Below, in pieces: positions 16,393 to 25,099 of a stretch of DNA of 64,000 nucleotides. How positions within the stretch are numbered: the stretch's first letter is position 1; the number at the start of each line of letters is the position of its first letter. The DNA comes from DATILI01 sp035476635. Lineage in GTDB: Bacteria; Pseudomonadota; Gammaproteobacteria; Burkholderiales; Burkholderiaceae_C. A program made the position numbers and the translations under genes. The stretch is from positions 1 through 64,000 of the forward strand of contig DATILI010000180.1 in assembly GCA_035476635.1 (NCBI GenBank), in the 5' to 3' direction. Below the pieces are notes generated by a model. It saw only the letters and a program-made list of their open reading frames with translations, was not told the origin of the DNA and did no database searches.

Positions 16393-17343
16393 TTATTCCT
16401 GTTCCAGGAACCGCTGGGCATCCAGGGCCGCCATGCAGCCCGTGCCGGCGCTGGTGATGGCTTGCCGGTACACATGGTCCTGCACATCGCCGGCGGCGAA
16501 CACACCGGGCACGCTGGTCATCGTGGCAAAGCCCTGCAGGCCTGATTTGGTGAAGATATAGCCGTCCTTCATCTCAAGCTGTCCCTTGAAAATGTCGGTG
16601 TTGGGCTGGTGGCCGATGGCGATGAAGCAGCCTTGCAGTGCCAGATCCTCGGTCACTCCGGTCTGGCTGTTCTTGAGCCGAACGCCGGTCACACCGCTGG
16701 CGTCGCCCAGTACCTCGTCCAGCGTATGGAAGGTGCGCAGCTCGATCTTGCCGGCGGCCACCTTGTCCATGAGCTTGTCGACCAGGATCGGCTCGGCCTT
16801 GAATTTGTCGCGCCGGTGCACGAGATAGACCTTGCTTGCGATATTCGACAGGTACAGGGCCTCTTCCACAGCGGTGTTGCCGCCACCGACGACGCAGCAG
16901 ACCTGGTCGCGGTAGAAAAAGCCGTCACAGGTGGCGCAGCCGGAAACGCCCTTGCCCATGAAGAGCTCTTCCGAAGGCAGGCCGAGATACTTGGCCGAGG
17001 CGCCGGTGGCGACGATCAGCGCGTCGCAGGTGTATTCGCCGCTGTCGCCCTTCAGTGTGAACGGGCGTTTGCTGAAGTCAACCGCATTGATGTGGTCGAA
17101 CACGATTTCAGTCTTGAAGCGCTCGGCATGTTCCAGAAAGCGTTGCATCAACTCGGGGCCCTGCACGCCCATCACGTCGGCCGGCCAGTTGTCCACGTCG
17201 GTGGTGGTCATGAGCTGGCCGCCTTGGGCGATGCCGGTCACGAGCACCGGGTTGAGATTGGCGCGGGCGGCGTAGACGGCGGCGGTGTAGCCGGCCGGGC
17301 CGGAACCCAGGATCAGGACTTTGGCGTGTTTGTTAGTCGACAT
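16393..17343 (-). CDS. trxB: Thioredoxin-disulfide reductase
   Basis: NADPH-dependent FAD enzyme that reduces thioredoxin. The product has 316 residues, the standard length. The FAD dinucleotide fold is LILGSGPAGYTAA (10-22), the redox-active pair is CATC at Cys136/Cys139, the NADPH fold is VVGGGNTAVEEAL, and the C-terminal FAD motif is VFAAGDVQD. The ATG at 17341-17343 gives MSTNKHAKVLILG. It is divergent from a Crp/Fnr regulator. Identification is secure. Confidence 0.97.
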   Translation of the reverse strand: MSTNKHAKVLILGSGPAGYTAAVYAARANLNPVLVTGIAQGGQLMTTTDVDNWPADVMGVQGPELMQRFLEHAERFKTEIVFDHINAVDFSKRPFTLKGDSGEYTCDALIVATGASAKYLGLPSEELFMGKGVSGCATCDGFFYRDQVCCVVGGGNTAVEEALYLSNIASKVYLVHRRDKFKAEPILVDKLMDKVAAGKIELRTFHTLDEVLGDASGVTGVRLKNSQTGVTEDLALQGCFIAIGHQPNTDIFKGQLEMKDGYIFTKSGLQGFATMTSVPGVFAAGDVQDHVYRQAITSAGTGCMAALDAQRFLEQE

Positions 17344-17519
17344 CGATGAAAAACCTGTGGTGAAAAAATGGGTGTGCCGTGTACATTTGGCGGCTGGCAC
17401 CGAAGTATCAACCCCGGGCCGCCGTTGAGGCGGGTGCCGGGAAAGAAACCCTCTGCCCCGATTGTAAGAACGCAATACCGCCGCCCAGTCCCCTGGGGCG
17501 GCCCCGGAAGGATGAAGCA

Positions 17520-18194
17520 ATGTCCATGCTGAGCAACCTGGATCTGATTCGACGCGTGCCGCTGTTTTCCCGGTTGTCGCAGCGGCACGCCGAGACCCTG
17601 GCGCAGGCCGTAGTCAAGCGCCGCTTCAAGCGCGGCGAGATGATCGTGGAGCAAGGCAAGAAATCCAACGCCCTCTTCATCGTCCTGGCCGGCCGGGCCC
17701 GGGTCATGACAACCGACAAGCGCGGCCGGGAGGTCATCCTGGCCACTTTGCAGGTGGGCGATCACATCGGTGAGATGAGCCTGGTCGACCAGAAGCCGCA
17801 TTCGGCGACGGTGCAGGCCGACGTGCAGACCGACGTGCTGGTGCTCGGTCGCGATGAGTTCGCCGCTTGCATGCCCGACTACACGTCGCTGGCCCACGCC
17901 GTCATGCTGGCGCTGGTCAAGCGGCTGCGCGATGCGGACCAGAAAATCGAATCGCTGGCCTTGCTGGATGTCTATGGCCGCGTGGCACGCTCGCTGCTGG
18001 AATTCGCCGTACCTGACCGAGACGGGCAGTTGATCATTCGCGAGCGCATCTCGCGCCAGGACATCGCCAAAATGGTCGGGGCGTCGCGCGAGATGGTCAG
18101 CCGCGTGATGAAGGACCTGGAAGAGCGCGGCGTGGTCGAGGCGCTGCCCAATGGCGCCACCCTGGTCAAGGACCGGCTCAGCGCGCTGACGTAA
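17520..18194 (+). CDS. Crp/Fnr-family transcription regulator
   Basis: A 224-residue regulator with an N-terminal cyclic-nucleotide-binding-type beta-barrel (residues about 10-130, including GEMIVEQGKKSNALFIVLAG and GDHIGEMSLVDQKPHSATV) and a C-terminal helix-turn-helix with SRQDIAKMVGASREMVSRVMKDLEERG. The GEMSLVD...HSATV segment approximates the cAMP-binding signature but the key Arg of E. coli CRP reads His. It has no Fnr-type N-terminal Cys cluster, so it is unlikely to sense oxygen directly. The ligand is not known. The ATG at 17520 has GGAAGGA upstream. Confidence 0.88.
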   Translation: MSMLSNLDLIRRVPLFSRLSQRHAETLAQAVVKRRFKRGEMIVEQGKKSNALFIVLAGRARVMTTDKRGREVILATLQVGDHIGEMSLVDQKPHSATVQADVQTDVLVLGRDEFAACMPDYTSLAHAVMLALVKRLRDADQKIESLALLDVYGRVARSLLEFAVPDRDGQLIIRERISRQDIAKMVGASREMVSRVMKDLEERGVVEALPNGATLVKDRLSALT

Positions 18195-18195
18195 C

Positions 18196-18232
18196 GCTGG
18201 TTACAGGGCTGGTTACAAACCCAGTATGGGTT
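18196..18232. repeat. Direct and inverted repeats upstream of ftsK
   Basis: The 10-mer GCTGGTTACA occurs twice in tandem (18196-18205 and 18208-18217), immediately followed by the perfect inverted repeat AACCCA-GTA-TGGGTT (18218-18232), which ends 23 bp before the ftsK start codon. The first copy begins right after the Crp/Fnr gene stop. The arrangement suggests operator sites or a translation-control hairpin; it is not a LexA-type CTGT-N8-ACAG box. Confidence 0.5.
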
Positions 18233-18255
18233 AAGCTTTGGCCTCGGCCTGACCC

Positions 18256-20598
18256 ATGACATATTCCCTGCGCACTCTCCAATCCCCTCAACCAGCCGCG
18301 GCGCCCTCGGCGCCTGCCGGGCTGGCCCGTTTTGCCCGCGAGTTCGGACTCTTCATGGGGCTCGTGGCCTTGAGCTTCTGGCTGCTCGCGCTGTTGAGCT
18401 ACTCCGCGCTCGATGCGGGCTGGTCCACCTCCGGCACCGGCGCCCCCATTCGCAATTGGGGCGGCCGTTTGGGCGCCTGGGTGGCCGATCTCAGCTATTT
18501 CCTGCTCGGCTTTTCCGTGTGGTGGTGCTTTGCCGCCGGCGTACGCGCCTGGTTGGCCACGCTCGCCAATTGGCTGCGCGGCCCGGAAGAAGCGGCGCAT
18601 GCGGGCCCCTATTCACATTTCACAACCAGCCGCGCCGTCTTCTGGGTGGGCCTGGCCTTGCTGTTGTGCGCGAGCGCGGGCCTTGAGTGGTCGCGCCTGT
18701 ACCGCCTGGAGGCCCTGTTGCCGGGCCATGGCGGCGGCGTGCTCGGCTATCTGGTCGGCCCTGCCAGCGTCAAATGGCTGGGATTTACCGGCTCGGGCCT
18801 GGTCTCCATTGCGCTGGTGGTGATCGGTGTTTCCGCGGTGTTCCGCTTTTCCTGGGGGCATGTTGCCGAGCGCCTGGGCGCCCGGCTTGACGCGCTGCTG
18901 GAGTCTCGGCGCGAAAAGCGCGAAATCGCCGAAGACCTGGCCTTTGGCAAGCAGGCCGCACGCGAGCGCGAGGAAGTGGTGCTGGAAGAGCGGGTGGAAA
19001 CCGAGATTCACCACCCGACGCCGGTGCCCGTGCAGATCGAGCCGGTGATGGTCGAGGTGCCCAAAAGCGAGCGCGTGGCCAAGGAGCGCCAGAAGCCCTT
19101 GTTCAGCGAGCTGCAGGACTCCAAGCTGCCGCAGGTCGACCTGCTGGACGGCGCGCTGGTGCGCCAGGAAACCGTTGCGCCCGAAACGCTGGAGATGACC
19201 AGCCGCCTGATCGAGAAAAAGCTCAAGGATTTCGGCGTCGATGTGCGGGTGGTATTGGCTTCCCCGGGGCCGGTCATCACGCGCTATGAAATCGAGCCGG
19301 CCACCGGGGTCAAGGGTTCGCAGGTCGTCAATCTGGCCAAGGACCTGGCCCGTTCGCTGAGCCTGGTGTCGATCCGCGTGATCGAAACCATTCCTGGCAA
19401 AAACTTCATGGCACTGGAGCTTCCCAACGCCAAGCGGCAGTCGATTCGCCTCTCGGAAATCCTGGGCTCGCAGATCTACAACGAGGCCAAGTCGATGCTG
19501 ACCATGGGCCTGGGCAAGGACATTGTCGGCAACCCGGTGGTGGCCGATCTCGCCAAGATGCCGCACGTGCTGGTGGCCGGCACGACCGGTTCCGGCAAAT
19601 CGGTCGGCATCAACGCGATGATTCTTTCTCTGCTGTACAAGGCCGAGGCGCGCGATGTGCGACTCTTGATGATCGATCCCAAGATGCTGGAAATGTCGGT
19701 CTACGAAGGCATCCCGCACCTGTTGGCGCCGGTGGTTACCGACATGAAGCAGGCCGCCAACGGGCTGAACTGGTGCGTGGCCGAGATGGAGCGCCGCTAC
19801 AAACTCCTGAGCAAGCTCGGCGTGCGCAACCTGGCCGGCTACAACAACAAGATCGACGAAGCCAAGGCGCGCGAAGAGTTCATCTACAACCCGTTCAGCC
19901 TGACGCCTGAATCGCCCGAGCCGCTCTCGCGCCTGCCACACATCGTGGTCGTCATCGACGAGTTGGCCGACCTGATGATGGTCGTCGGCAAGAAAATCGA
20001 GGAGCTGATCGCCCGCTTGGCGCAGAAGGCGCGCGCGGCCGGTATCCACCTGATCCTGGCGACGCAGCGGCCCAGCGTGGACGTGATCACCGGCCTGATC
20101 AAGGCCAACATCCCCACGCGCATCGCCTTTCAGGTCTCCAGCAAGATCGACAGCCGCACCATCCTCGACCAGATGGGAGCCGAAGCCCTGCTGGGCATGG
20201 GCGACATGCTGTACATGCCCAGCGGTACGGGCCTGCCCATCCGCGTTCACGGTGCCTTTGTCAGCGATGAAGAGGTCCACCGCGTTGTGAACTACTTGAA
20301 GAGCCAGGGTGCGCCCGACTACATCGAAGGCGTCCTTGAGGGCGGCACGGTGGACGGCGAAGGCGACTTGGCGGGCGAGGGCGGCGGCGACGGCGGCGAA
20401 AAGGACCCGATGTACGACCAGGCGGTCGAGGTCGTGCTGAAGAACCGCAAGGCCAGTATTTCGCTGGTGCAGCGCCACTTGAAGATTGGCTACAACCGTG
20501 CGGCGCGGCTGGTGGAAGATATGGAAAAAGCGGGCCTGGTCAGCGCCATGAGCGGCGCCGGCCAGCGCGAAATCCTGGTGCCGGCCCGCATGGAGTAA
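18256..20598 (+). CDS. ftsK: DNA translocase FtsK
   Basis: Septum-anchored ATPase that pumps chromosome ends and activates XerCD at dif. The product has 780 residues. Four transmembrane helices lie in the first 200 residues; a short acidic linker follows (about 210-280), much shorter than in E. coli (1329 residues), and then the motor. The Walker A lysine is about Lys448 (AGTTGSGKSVG), Walker B is VVVIDELADLMM, and AGIHLILATQRPSVDVITG is the family signature. A Gly/Glu/Asp-rich spacer precedes the winged-helix gamma domain (KASISLVQRHLKIGYNRAAR), which reads KOPS. lolA follows after 3 bp. Confidence 0.97.
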   Translation: MTYSLRTLQSPQPAAAPSAPAGLARFAREFGLFMGLVALSFWLLALLSYSALDAGWSTSGTGAPIRNWGGRLGAWVADLSYFLLGFSVWWCFAAGVRAWLATLANWLRGPEEAAHAGPYSHFTTSRAVFWVGLALLLCASAGLEWSRLYRLEALLPGHGGGVLGYLVGPASVKWLGFTGSGLVSIALVVIGVSAVFRFSWGHVAERLGARLDALLESRREKREIAEDLAFGKQAAREREEVVLEERVETEIHHPTPVPVQIEPVMVEVPKSERVAKERQKPLFSELQDSKLPQVDLLDGALVRQETVAPETLEMTSRLIEKKLKDFGVDVRVVLASPGPVITRYEIEPATGVKGSQVVNLAKDLARSLSLVSIRVIETIPGKNFMALELPNAKRQSIRLSEILGSQIYNEAKSMLTMGLGKDIVGNPVVADLAKMPHVLVAGTTGSGKSVGINAMILSLLYKAEARDVRLLMIDPKMLEMSVYEGIPHLLAPVVTDMKQAANGLNWCVAEMERRYKLLSKLGVRNLAGYNNKIDEAKAREEFIYNPFSLTPESPEPLSRLPHIVVVIDELADLMMVVGKKIEELIARLAQKARAAGIHLILATQRPSVDVITGLIKANIPTRIAFQVSSKIDSRTILDQMGAEALLGMGDMLYMPSGTGLPIRVHGAFVSDEEVHRVVNYLKSQGAPDYIEGVLEGGTVDGEGDLAGEGGGDGGEKDPMYDQAVEVVLKNRKASISLVQRHLKIGYNRAARLVEDMEKAGLVSAMSGAGQREILVPARME

Positions 20599-20601
20599 GC
20601 A

Positions 20602-21249
20602 ATGATGAAGCGTCTGGTTGCCTTGTTGTTCGTTGCCGGCTGTGCTCCCTGGGCTGGCGCTGCCGGTCTCAAAAGTCTTGAGAACTTCGTCAAGACCGTG
20701 AACACCGGCCGTGCCGAATTCACCCAGGTGGTCACGGCGCCGCCCAAAGAGGGGCTGGCTGCGCGCAGCAAGACCTCCAGCGGCAGCTTTGAGTTCCAGC
20801 GGCCCAACCGCTTCAAGTTCATCTACAGGAAGCCGTTCGAGCAAGCCATCGTCGCCGACGGGCAAACCCTGTGGCTGCACGATATCGATCTGAATCAGGT
20901 AACGGCGCGCAAGCAGGCGCAGGTGCTGGGGTCGACCCCGGCGGCATTGATCGCCTCCAGCGTCGACCTGCGTGCGCTCCAGGCCGACTTCACGCTGCAG
21001 GACGCGCCCGACAAAGACGGCCTGGAGTGGGTCACGGCCACGCCCAAGGCCAAGGATGGCCAGCTGCAGTTCGTGCGCGTGGGCTTCACGCCCTCGGACA
21101 AGGGTGGTGAATTGGCGGCACTGGAAATCGTCGACGGCTTCGGCCAGCGTTCGCTGATGCGCTTTGGCAAACTGGAAGTCAACCCTGCGCTGGCGGCCGA
21201 CACTTTCCAGTTCAAGCCACCGCCGGGTGCCGACGTGAGCCGGCAGTAA
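20602..21249 (+). CDS. lolA: Outer-membrane lipoprotein carrier protein LolA
   Basis: Periplasmic chaperone that moves lipoproteins from the LolCDE exporter to the outer membrane. It has 215 residues with a signal peptide (MMKRLVALLFVAGC...AGAAG, cleavage near residue 21). The mature part shows LolA marks: RAEFTQVV, SGSFEFQRPNRFKF and YRKPFEQAIVADGQTLWLHD. It lies 3 bp after ftsK in the usual ftsK-lolA-rarA order, although a tautomerase gene in reverse orientation interrupts that order here. Confidence 0.96.
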   Translation: MMKRLVALLFVAGCAPWAGAAGLKSLENFVKTVNTGRAEFTQVVTAPPKEGLAARSKTSSGSFEFQRPNRFKFIYRKPFEQAIVADGQTLWLHDIDLNQVTARKQAQVLGSTPAALIASSVDLRALQADFTLQDAPDKDGLEWVTATPKAKDGQLQFVRVGFTPSDKGGELAALEIVDGFGQRSLMRFGKLEVNPALAADTFQFKPPPGADVSRQ

Positions 21250-21264
21250 TCGTTTCAGCAGCCT

Positions 21265-21669
21265 TTACTTCCACCGCTCCGGCGGCAGCGTCAGGTATTG
21301 CGCCGTGCCATGGCCAAAAGACCAGTCCTCGCGCGTGTTTTCCACCAGCATCACCGTGGCATCACCGGGCAGCACATTGGCCTCGCTGGCCAGCAACTCC
21401 GTCAAGCGCGCATAGAACACCTTTTTCTGCGCGGTGGTCCGGCCGCTTGCCAAAAACACCTGGACCACCACGATGCCGTCGCTGCGCGCGCCGTCGAGAT
21501 AGTCCGGGTTGTAGTCCAGGCGGTTGGGCGCATGTTCGGTAATGACCTGAAAGCGGTCGCGCTCGGGTGTATTCATGCACTCCACCAGCGCCTGGTGCAC
21601 CGCGTGGCCGATGCCGGTGATTTCGTCTTCGGGGCGTCCCTGGATGATGTCGATGCGAACGAAGGGCAT
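21265..21669 (-). CDS. Tautomerase-family protein
   Basis: A 134-residue protein. After the initiator Met (MPFVRIDII) the catalytic N-terminal Pro2 of the 4-oxalocrotonate tautomerase superfamily would be exposed. The sequence continues GRPEDEITGIGHAVHQALVECM and FQVITEHAPNRLDYN, as in two-module tautomerases related to malonate semialdehyde decarboxylase or cis-CaaD. The physiological substrate is unknown. It lies convergent to lolA and divergent from rarA, splitting the otherwise common lolA-rarA neighbourhood. Confidence 0.8.
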   Translation of the reverse strand: MPFVRIDIIQGRPEDEITGIGHAVHQALVECMNTPERDRFQVITEHAPNRLDYNPDYLDGARSDGIVVVQVFLASGRTTAQKKVFYARLTELLASEANVLPGDATVMLVENTREDWSFGHGTAQYLTLPPERWK

Positions 21670-21748
21670 GGCCTTCTCCTTTCGGGGCAGGTTTGATCTC
21701 CTCCACAATATACCCACCCTTGCACGACGACCACGACCTCTTGCCGCC

Positions 21749-23077
21749 TTGAGCACCGCCGCCATCTCCCACCAGCCCCTGGCCGAACGCCTGCGTCCCA
21801 AGACCCTGGGCGAGGTCACGGGCCAACAGCACCTGCTCGGCGAGGGCATGGCGCTGCGCATCGCGTTCGAATCGGGCCAGCCGCATTCCTGCATCCTCTG
21901 GGGCCCGCCGGGCGTAGGCAAGACCACCATCGCGCGCCTGATGGCCGATGCATTCGACGCCCAGTTCATCACCATCAGTGCCGTGCTTGGCGGCGTGAAG
22001 GACATCCGCGAGGCAGTGGAGCAGGCGCAGATCGCGCAAGGCACGGCGCTGGAAAGCGCCTCTGGCGCCGGTGGCCGGCGAACCATCGTGTTTGTCGACG
22101 AAGTCCACCGCTTCAACAAGAGCCAGCAAGACGCTTTCCTGCCGCATGTGGAGTCGGGCTTGTTCACCTTCATCGGCGCCACGACCGAGAACCCGTCGTT
22201 CGAAGTCAACTCGGCTTTGCTGTCGCGTGCCGCGGTCTATGTGCTGCAACCACTGTCGGAAGAAGATTTGCAGCAGATCGTGGCCAAGGCCCTGGCGATT
22301 GGCGCGATCCCCGAGATCGAAGAAAGCGCGGCCAGGCGCCTGATCGCGTATGCCGATGGCGACGCGCGCCGTCTGCTCAATACGCTGGAGACGCTGGCAG
22401 TGGCCGCGCATAAGGAAAAGCGCGCGCAAATCGACGACGCCTGGCTGCTCAAGGTGCTGGGCGAACGCCTGCGTCGCTACGACAAGGGCGGCGAGCAGTT
22501 CTACGACACGATCTCGGCCCTGCACAAATCGGTGCGCGGCTCCGACCCCGATGCCGCGCTGTACTGGTTCGTGCGCATGCTCGACGGCGGCGCCGACCCA
22601 CGCTACCTGGCACGCCGGCTGATCCGCATGGCCAGCGAAGACATCGGCCTCGCCGATCCGCGGGCGCTGCGCCTGGCGCTGGATGCGTCCGAAGTCTACG
22701 AACGGCTGGGTACGCCCGAAGGCGAACTGGCGCTGGCCGAATGCGTGATCTACCTGGCGGTGTGCCCGAAGTCCAACGCGGTGTACGCCGCATTCAACGA
22801 GGCCAAGGCCCTGGTGAAAAAGGACGGCACGCGGCCGGTACCGATGCACCTGCGCAATGCGCCGACCCAACTCATGAAGGAGCTGGACTACGGCAAGGGC
22901 TACCGGTATGCCCACGATGAAGAAGGCGGGTTCGCAGCTGGCGAACGCTATCTGCCGGACGGCATGGCAGCGCCTGGCTTCTACCGCCCGGTGGACCGCG
23001 GCCTGGAAATCAAGATTGCGCAAAAGCTGGCCGAGCTGCGCGCACGCAATACAGGCGCCGACGCGGGCAAGCCCTAG
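21749..23077 (+). CDS. rarA: Replication-associated recombination protein A (AAA+ ATPase)
   Basis: AAA+ clamp-loader-like ATPase acting at stalled forks. The predicted product has 442 residues, the usual RarA/MgsA length. It shows PLAERLRPKTLGEVTGQQHLL, Walker A GPPGVGKTT, Walker B VFVDEVHRFNKSQQDAFLPH, sensor region GATTENPSFEVN and the C-terminal YPxG-like domain (LDYGKGYRYAHDEE). The start is uncertain: TTG at 21749 gives the conserved length but has no clear Shine-Dalgarno; the open frame extends upstream without conserved sequence. Its stop codon directly abuts the stop of the convergent Lrp-type gene. Confidence 0.93.
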   Translation: MSTAAISHQPLAERLRPKTLGEVTGQQHLLGEGMALRIAFESGQPHSCILWGPPGVGKTTIARLMADAFDAQFITISAVLGGVKDIREAVEQAQIAQGTALESASGAGGRRTIVFVDEVHRFNKSQQDAFLPHVESGLFTFIGATTENPSFEVNSALLSRAAVYVLQPLSEEDLQQIVAKALAIGAIPEIEESAARRLIAYADGDARRLLNTLETLAVAAHKEKRAQIDDAWLLKVLGERLRRYDKGGEQFYDTISALHKSVRGSDPDAALYWFVRMLDGGADPRYLARRLIRMASEDIGLADPRALRLALDASEVYERLGTPEGELALAECVIYLAVCPKSNAVYAAFNEAKALVKKDGTRPVPMHLRNAPTQLMKELDYGKGYRYAHDEEGGFAAGERYLPDGMAAPGFYRPVDRGLEIKIAQKLAELRARNTGADAGKP

Positions 23078-23560
23078 CTAAACCGGGATCCGGGTTGTCT
23101 CGAAGACTTCCTTCAGGCACACAAAGGTGCGAACCTGCCGCACCCCCGGCAGCCTGATCAGTTGTGCCCCGTGCAATTCGTTGAACGTGTCGATACCCTG
23201 GATGCGCAGCTTGACGAAGTAGTCAAATTCGCCGGTGACCAGTTGCACCTCAAGGCAGCCCGTCACATCCGCCACCGCCTTCTCGAAGGCGGCAAAAGAA
23301 TCGGGTGTGGAGCGGTCCAGCACGACCCCGATGATCACCAGGCCGTTGTAGCCCAGCGCGCGCGGATCCACCAGCGCCACGGTTCGGCGAATGAACCCAA
23401 GCTGCTTGAGCCTGGCCACGCGACGAGAGCAGGCGGGCGGGCTGAGATTGGTTTTCTCGGCCAGGTCGATATTGGGTTGCGACGCGTCCTCCTGCAGCAG
23501 GCGCAGCAGTTTGCGGTCGATCCGGTCGAGCGTTGAATTTGCCGCTGGAGAAGTTTTCAT
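23078..23560 (-). CDS. acdR: Lrp/AsnC-type regulator, probable AcdR
   Basis: A 160-residue feast/famine regulator with an N-terminal AsnC helix-turn-helix (LDRIDRKLLRLLQEDASQPN, LAEKTNLSPPACSRRVARLK) and a C-terminal ligand-binding RAM domain (VTGEFDYFVKLRIQGIDTFNELH). It is divergent from the ACC deaminase gene, the same layout as acdR-acdS in Pseudomonas and Variovorax, where AcdR (an Lrp homologue) activates acdS in response to ACC. The symbol rests on that context. ATG at 23558-23560; a GTG three codons upstream is an alternative. Confidence 0.85.
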   Translation of the reverse strand: MKTSPAANSTLDRIDRKLLRLLQEDASQPNIDLAEKTNLSPPACSRRVARLKQLGFIRRTVALVDPRALGYNGLVIIGVVLDRSTPDSFAAFEKAVADVTGCLEVQLVTGEFDYFVKLRIQGIDTFNELHGAQLIRLPGVRQVRTFVCLKEVFETTRIPV

Positions 23561-23703
23561 TAGTTTCACAAAACAAGAAAAAATTGAAATGAATTACTGG
23601 AGACAGGAAAAATTAGACCAAATTGTCAGTTTATGTTGGTCAATATGCAATTCATTCCATCCTCGTGTCCATACGATCTAAGGTTCCAACAGGAGAATGT
23701 TTG
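23561..23703. promoter_or_regulatory. acdR-acdS divergent control region
   Basis: This is 143 bp of clearly AT-rich DNA between two high-GC genes. It contains the inverted repeat GACCAA (23616-23621) / TTGGTC (23636-23641) separated by 14 bp, plus TAGACCAAATTGTCAG, which partly resembles the degenerate Lrp-family consensus. An AGGAGA ribosome-binding site for acdS is at 23690-23695. AcdR/Lrp operators are expected in such regions by analogy with studied acdR-acdS pairs; the exact operator is inferred. Confidence 0.55.
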
Positions 23704-24732
23704 ATGCCAACAGAACTGAATTTGCAAAAGTTTCCGAAACACCAGCTGACTTTCGGCCCCAGCCCGATCCAGCCATTGCCGCGCCTGAGCGCGCATCTGG
23801 GCGGCAAGGTGGAGCTCTTTGCCAAGCGCGAGGACTGCAACAGCGGCCTGGCGTTCGGCGGGAACAAGACGCGCAAGCTCGAATACCTGATTCCTGAGGC
23901 GCTGGCCCAAGGGTGCGACACCCTGGTGTCCATCGGCGGCATCCAGTCCAACCAGACGCGCCAGGTCGCCGCGGTCGCTGCCCACCTGGGGCTCAAGTGC
24001 GTGCTGGTGCAGGAGAACTGGGTGAACTACTCCGACGCCGTTTACGACCGCGTCGGCAACATTGAGATGTCGCGCATTCTCGGCGCGGACGTGCGACTGG
24101 ATGCGGCGGGCTTTGACATCGGCATTCGCCCCAGCTGGGAGCAAGCCATGGAAGACGTGCGCAAAGCCGGCGGCAAGCCGTTCCCGATTCCGGCCGGATG
24201 CTCCGAGCATCCGCTGGGTGGCCTGGGTTTTGTCGCCTTCGCCGAAGAGGTGCGCGCGCAGGAGGCCGAGCTCGGCTTCAGGTTCGACTACATCGTGGTC
24301 TGCTCGGTCACCGGCAGCACGCAGGCCGGTATGGTCGTCGGCTTCGCGGCGGACGGTCGCGCGGACCGGGTCATCGGCATCGATGCGTCCGCCAAGCCGG
24401 CGCAGACCAAGGCGCAGATTCTTCGGATTGCGCAGAACACCGCCAAATTGGTTGAACTGGGGCGCGAGATCACGGAAAAAGACGTCGTCCTCGATACCCG
24501 CTTCGGCGGGCCCGAATACGGGCTTCCGAACGAAGGAACGCTTGAGGCCATTCGCCTTTGCGCCCGCCAGGAGGGCATGTTGACCGACCCGGTGTATGAG
24601 GGTAAATCGATGCACGGCATGATCGAGATGGTCCGCCAGGGCGAGTTTGCGCCAGGCTCGAAGGTGCTCTATGCGCACCTGGGCGGCGTGCCCGCACTCA
24701 ATGCCTATAGCTTCCTGTTCAGGAACGGTTGA
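23704..24732 (+). CDS. acdS: 1-aminocyclopropane-1-carboxylate (ACC) deaminase
   Basis: PLP enzyme that splits ACC, the plant ethylene precursor, into 2-oxobutyrate and ammonia. The product has 342 residues. Aligned by hand to the Pseudomonas UW4 enzyme (offset +4), the key residues are all present: PLP Lys55 (GGNKTRK), Ser82, Tyr272, Tyr298, and the two residues that separate true ACC deaminases from D-cysteine desulfhydrases, Glu299 (VYEGKS) and Leu326 (YAHLGG). This makes genuine ACC deaminase activity likely and points to a plant-associated lifestyle. It is divergent from acdR and upstream of a liv-type transporter on the same strand. Confidence 0.95.
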   Translation: MPTELNLQKFPKHQLTFGPSPIQPLPRLSAHLGGKVELFAKREDCNSGLAFGGNKTRKLEYLIPEALAQGCDTLVSIGGIQSNQTRQVAAVAAHLGLKCVLVQENWVNYSDAVYDRVGNIEMSRILGADVRLDAAGFDIGIRPSWEQAMEDVRKAGGKPFPIPAGCSEHPLGGLGFVAFAEEVRAQEAELGFRFDYIVVCSVTGSTQAGMVVGFAADGRADRVIGIDASAKPAQTKAQILRIAQNTAKLVELGREITEKDVVLDTRFGGPEYGLPNEGTLEAIRLCARQEGMLTDPVYEGKSMHGMIEMVRQGEFAPGSKVLYAHLGGVPALNAYSFLFRNG

Positions 24733-25099
24733 TCAGGCCGGATCGATGCCACGCGCGCATTGAACCCATGCCCCAGCATGAGGCGCGGCACCGATCCCGC
24801 TCGCCCCGTCCAGTGGTTTTTCTAATTGAAGCAAGCTTGTATTCAGAAACGCTAATGCACCCAAAAAGCCCCTGATACGCCCGTTGGTCGAGGGTAAACC
24901 CCGGAGAAACACCCGGTTTTGACCCATTCACCCTTGGCTACAATTCCCCCCACAAACCCGCCACCGGCTGAACACTGGCGGGTTTTTTGCTAGCTGACAG
25001 ACGGGGCTCACAAGGCCGCACCGCGGATCCGACGCAAGGTCGGGCTTCGGCGGGTGTCATTTGGCGGATGGGCCGGTATCAAAACGGAGAATCAATTTT
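24733..25099. other. Intergenic region between acdS and livH
   Basis: A 367-bp stretch with no convincing open frame. It holds a candidate extended -10 (TGGCTACAAT, hexamer at 24939-24944), a terminator-like hairpin at 24955-24988, and the GGAGA ribosome-binding site of livH at 25085-25089. The first 180 bp carry no recognisable signal. Confidence 0.7.
24955..24988 (+). terminator. Terminator-like hairpin upstream of livH
   Basis: The stem AACCCGCCA / TGGCGGGTT (9 bp, 24955-24963 and 24976-24984) has a 12-nt loop and is followed by a T-run to 24988. It is 222 bp past acdS and 111 bp before livH. It may end acdS transcription; because a possible promoter lies only about 10 bp upstream, it could instead act as a transcription attenuator at the head of the liv transcript. 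Confidence 0.65.

Noticed and set aside
18613..20880. Long open frame on the minus strand opposite ftsK
   Set aside because: It is the antisense shadow of ftsK; the protein is rich in His, Gln and Ala from high-GC codon bias and shows no domain.
24919..24944. TTGACC as the -35 box paired with TACAAT upstream of livH
   Set aside because: The spacer is only 14 bp, too short for a sigma-70 promoter; only the extended -10 was kept as a candidate.
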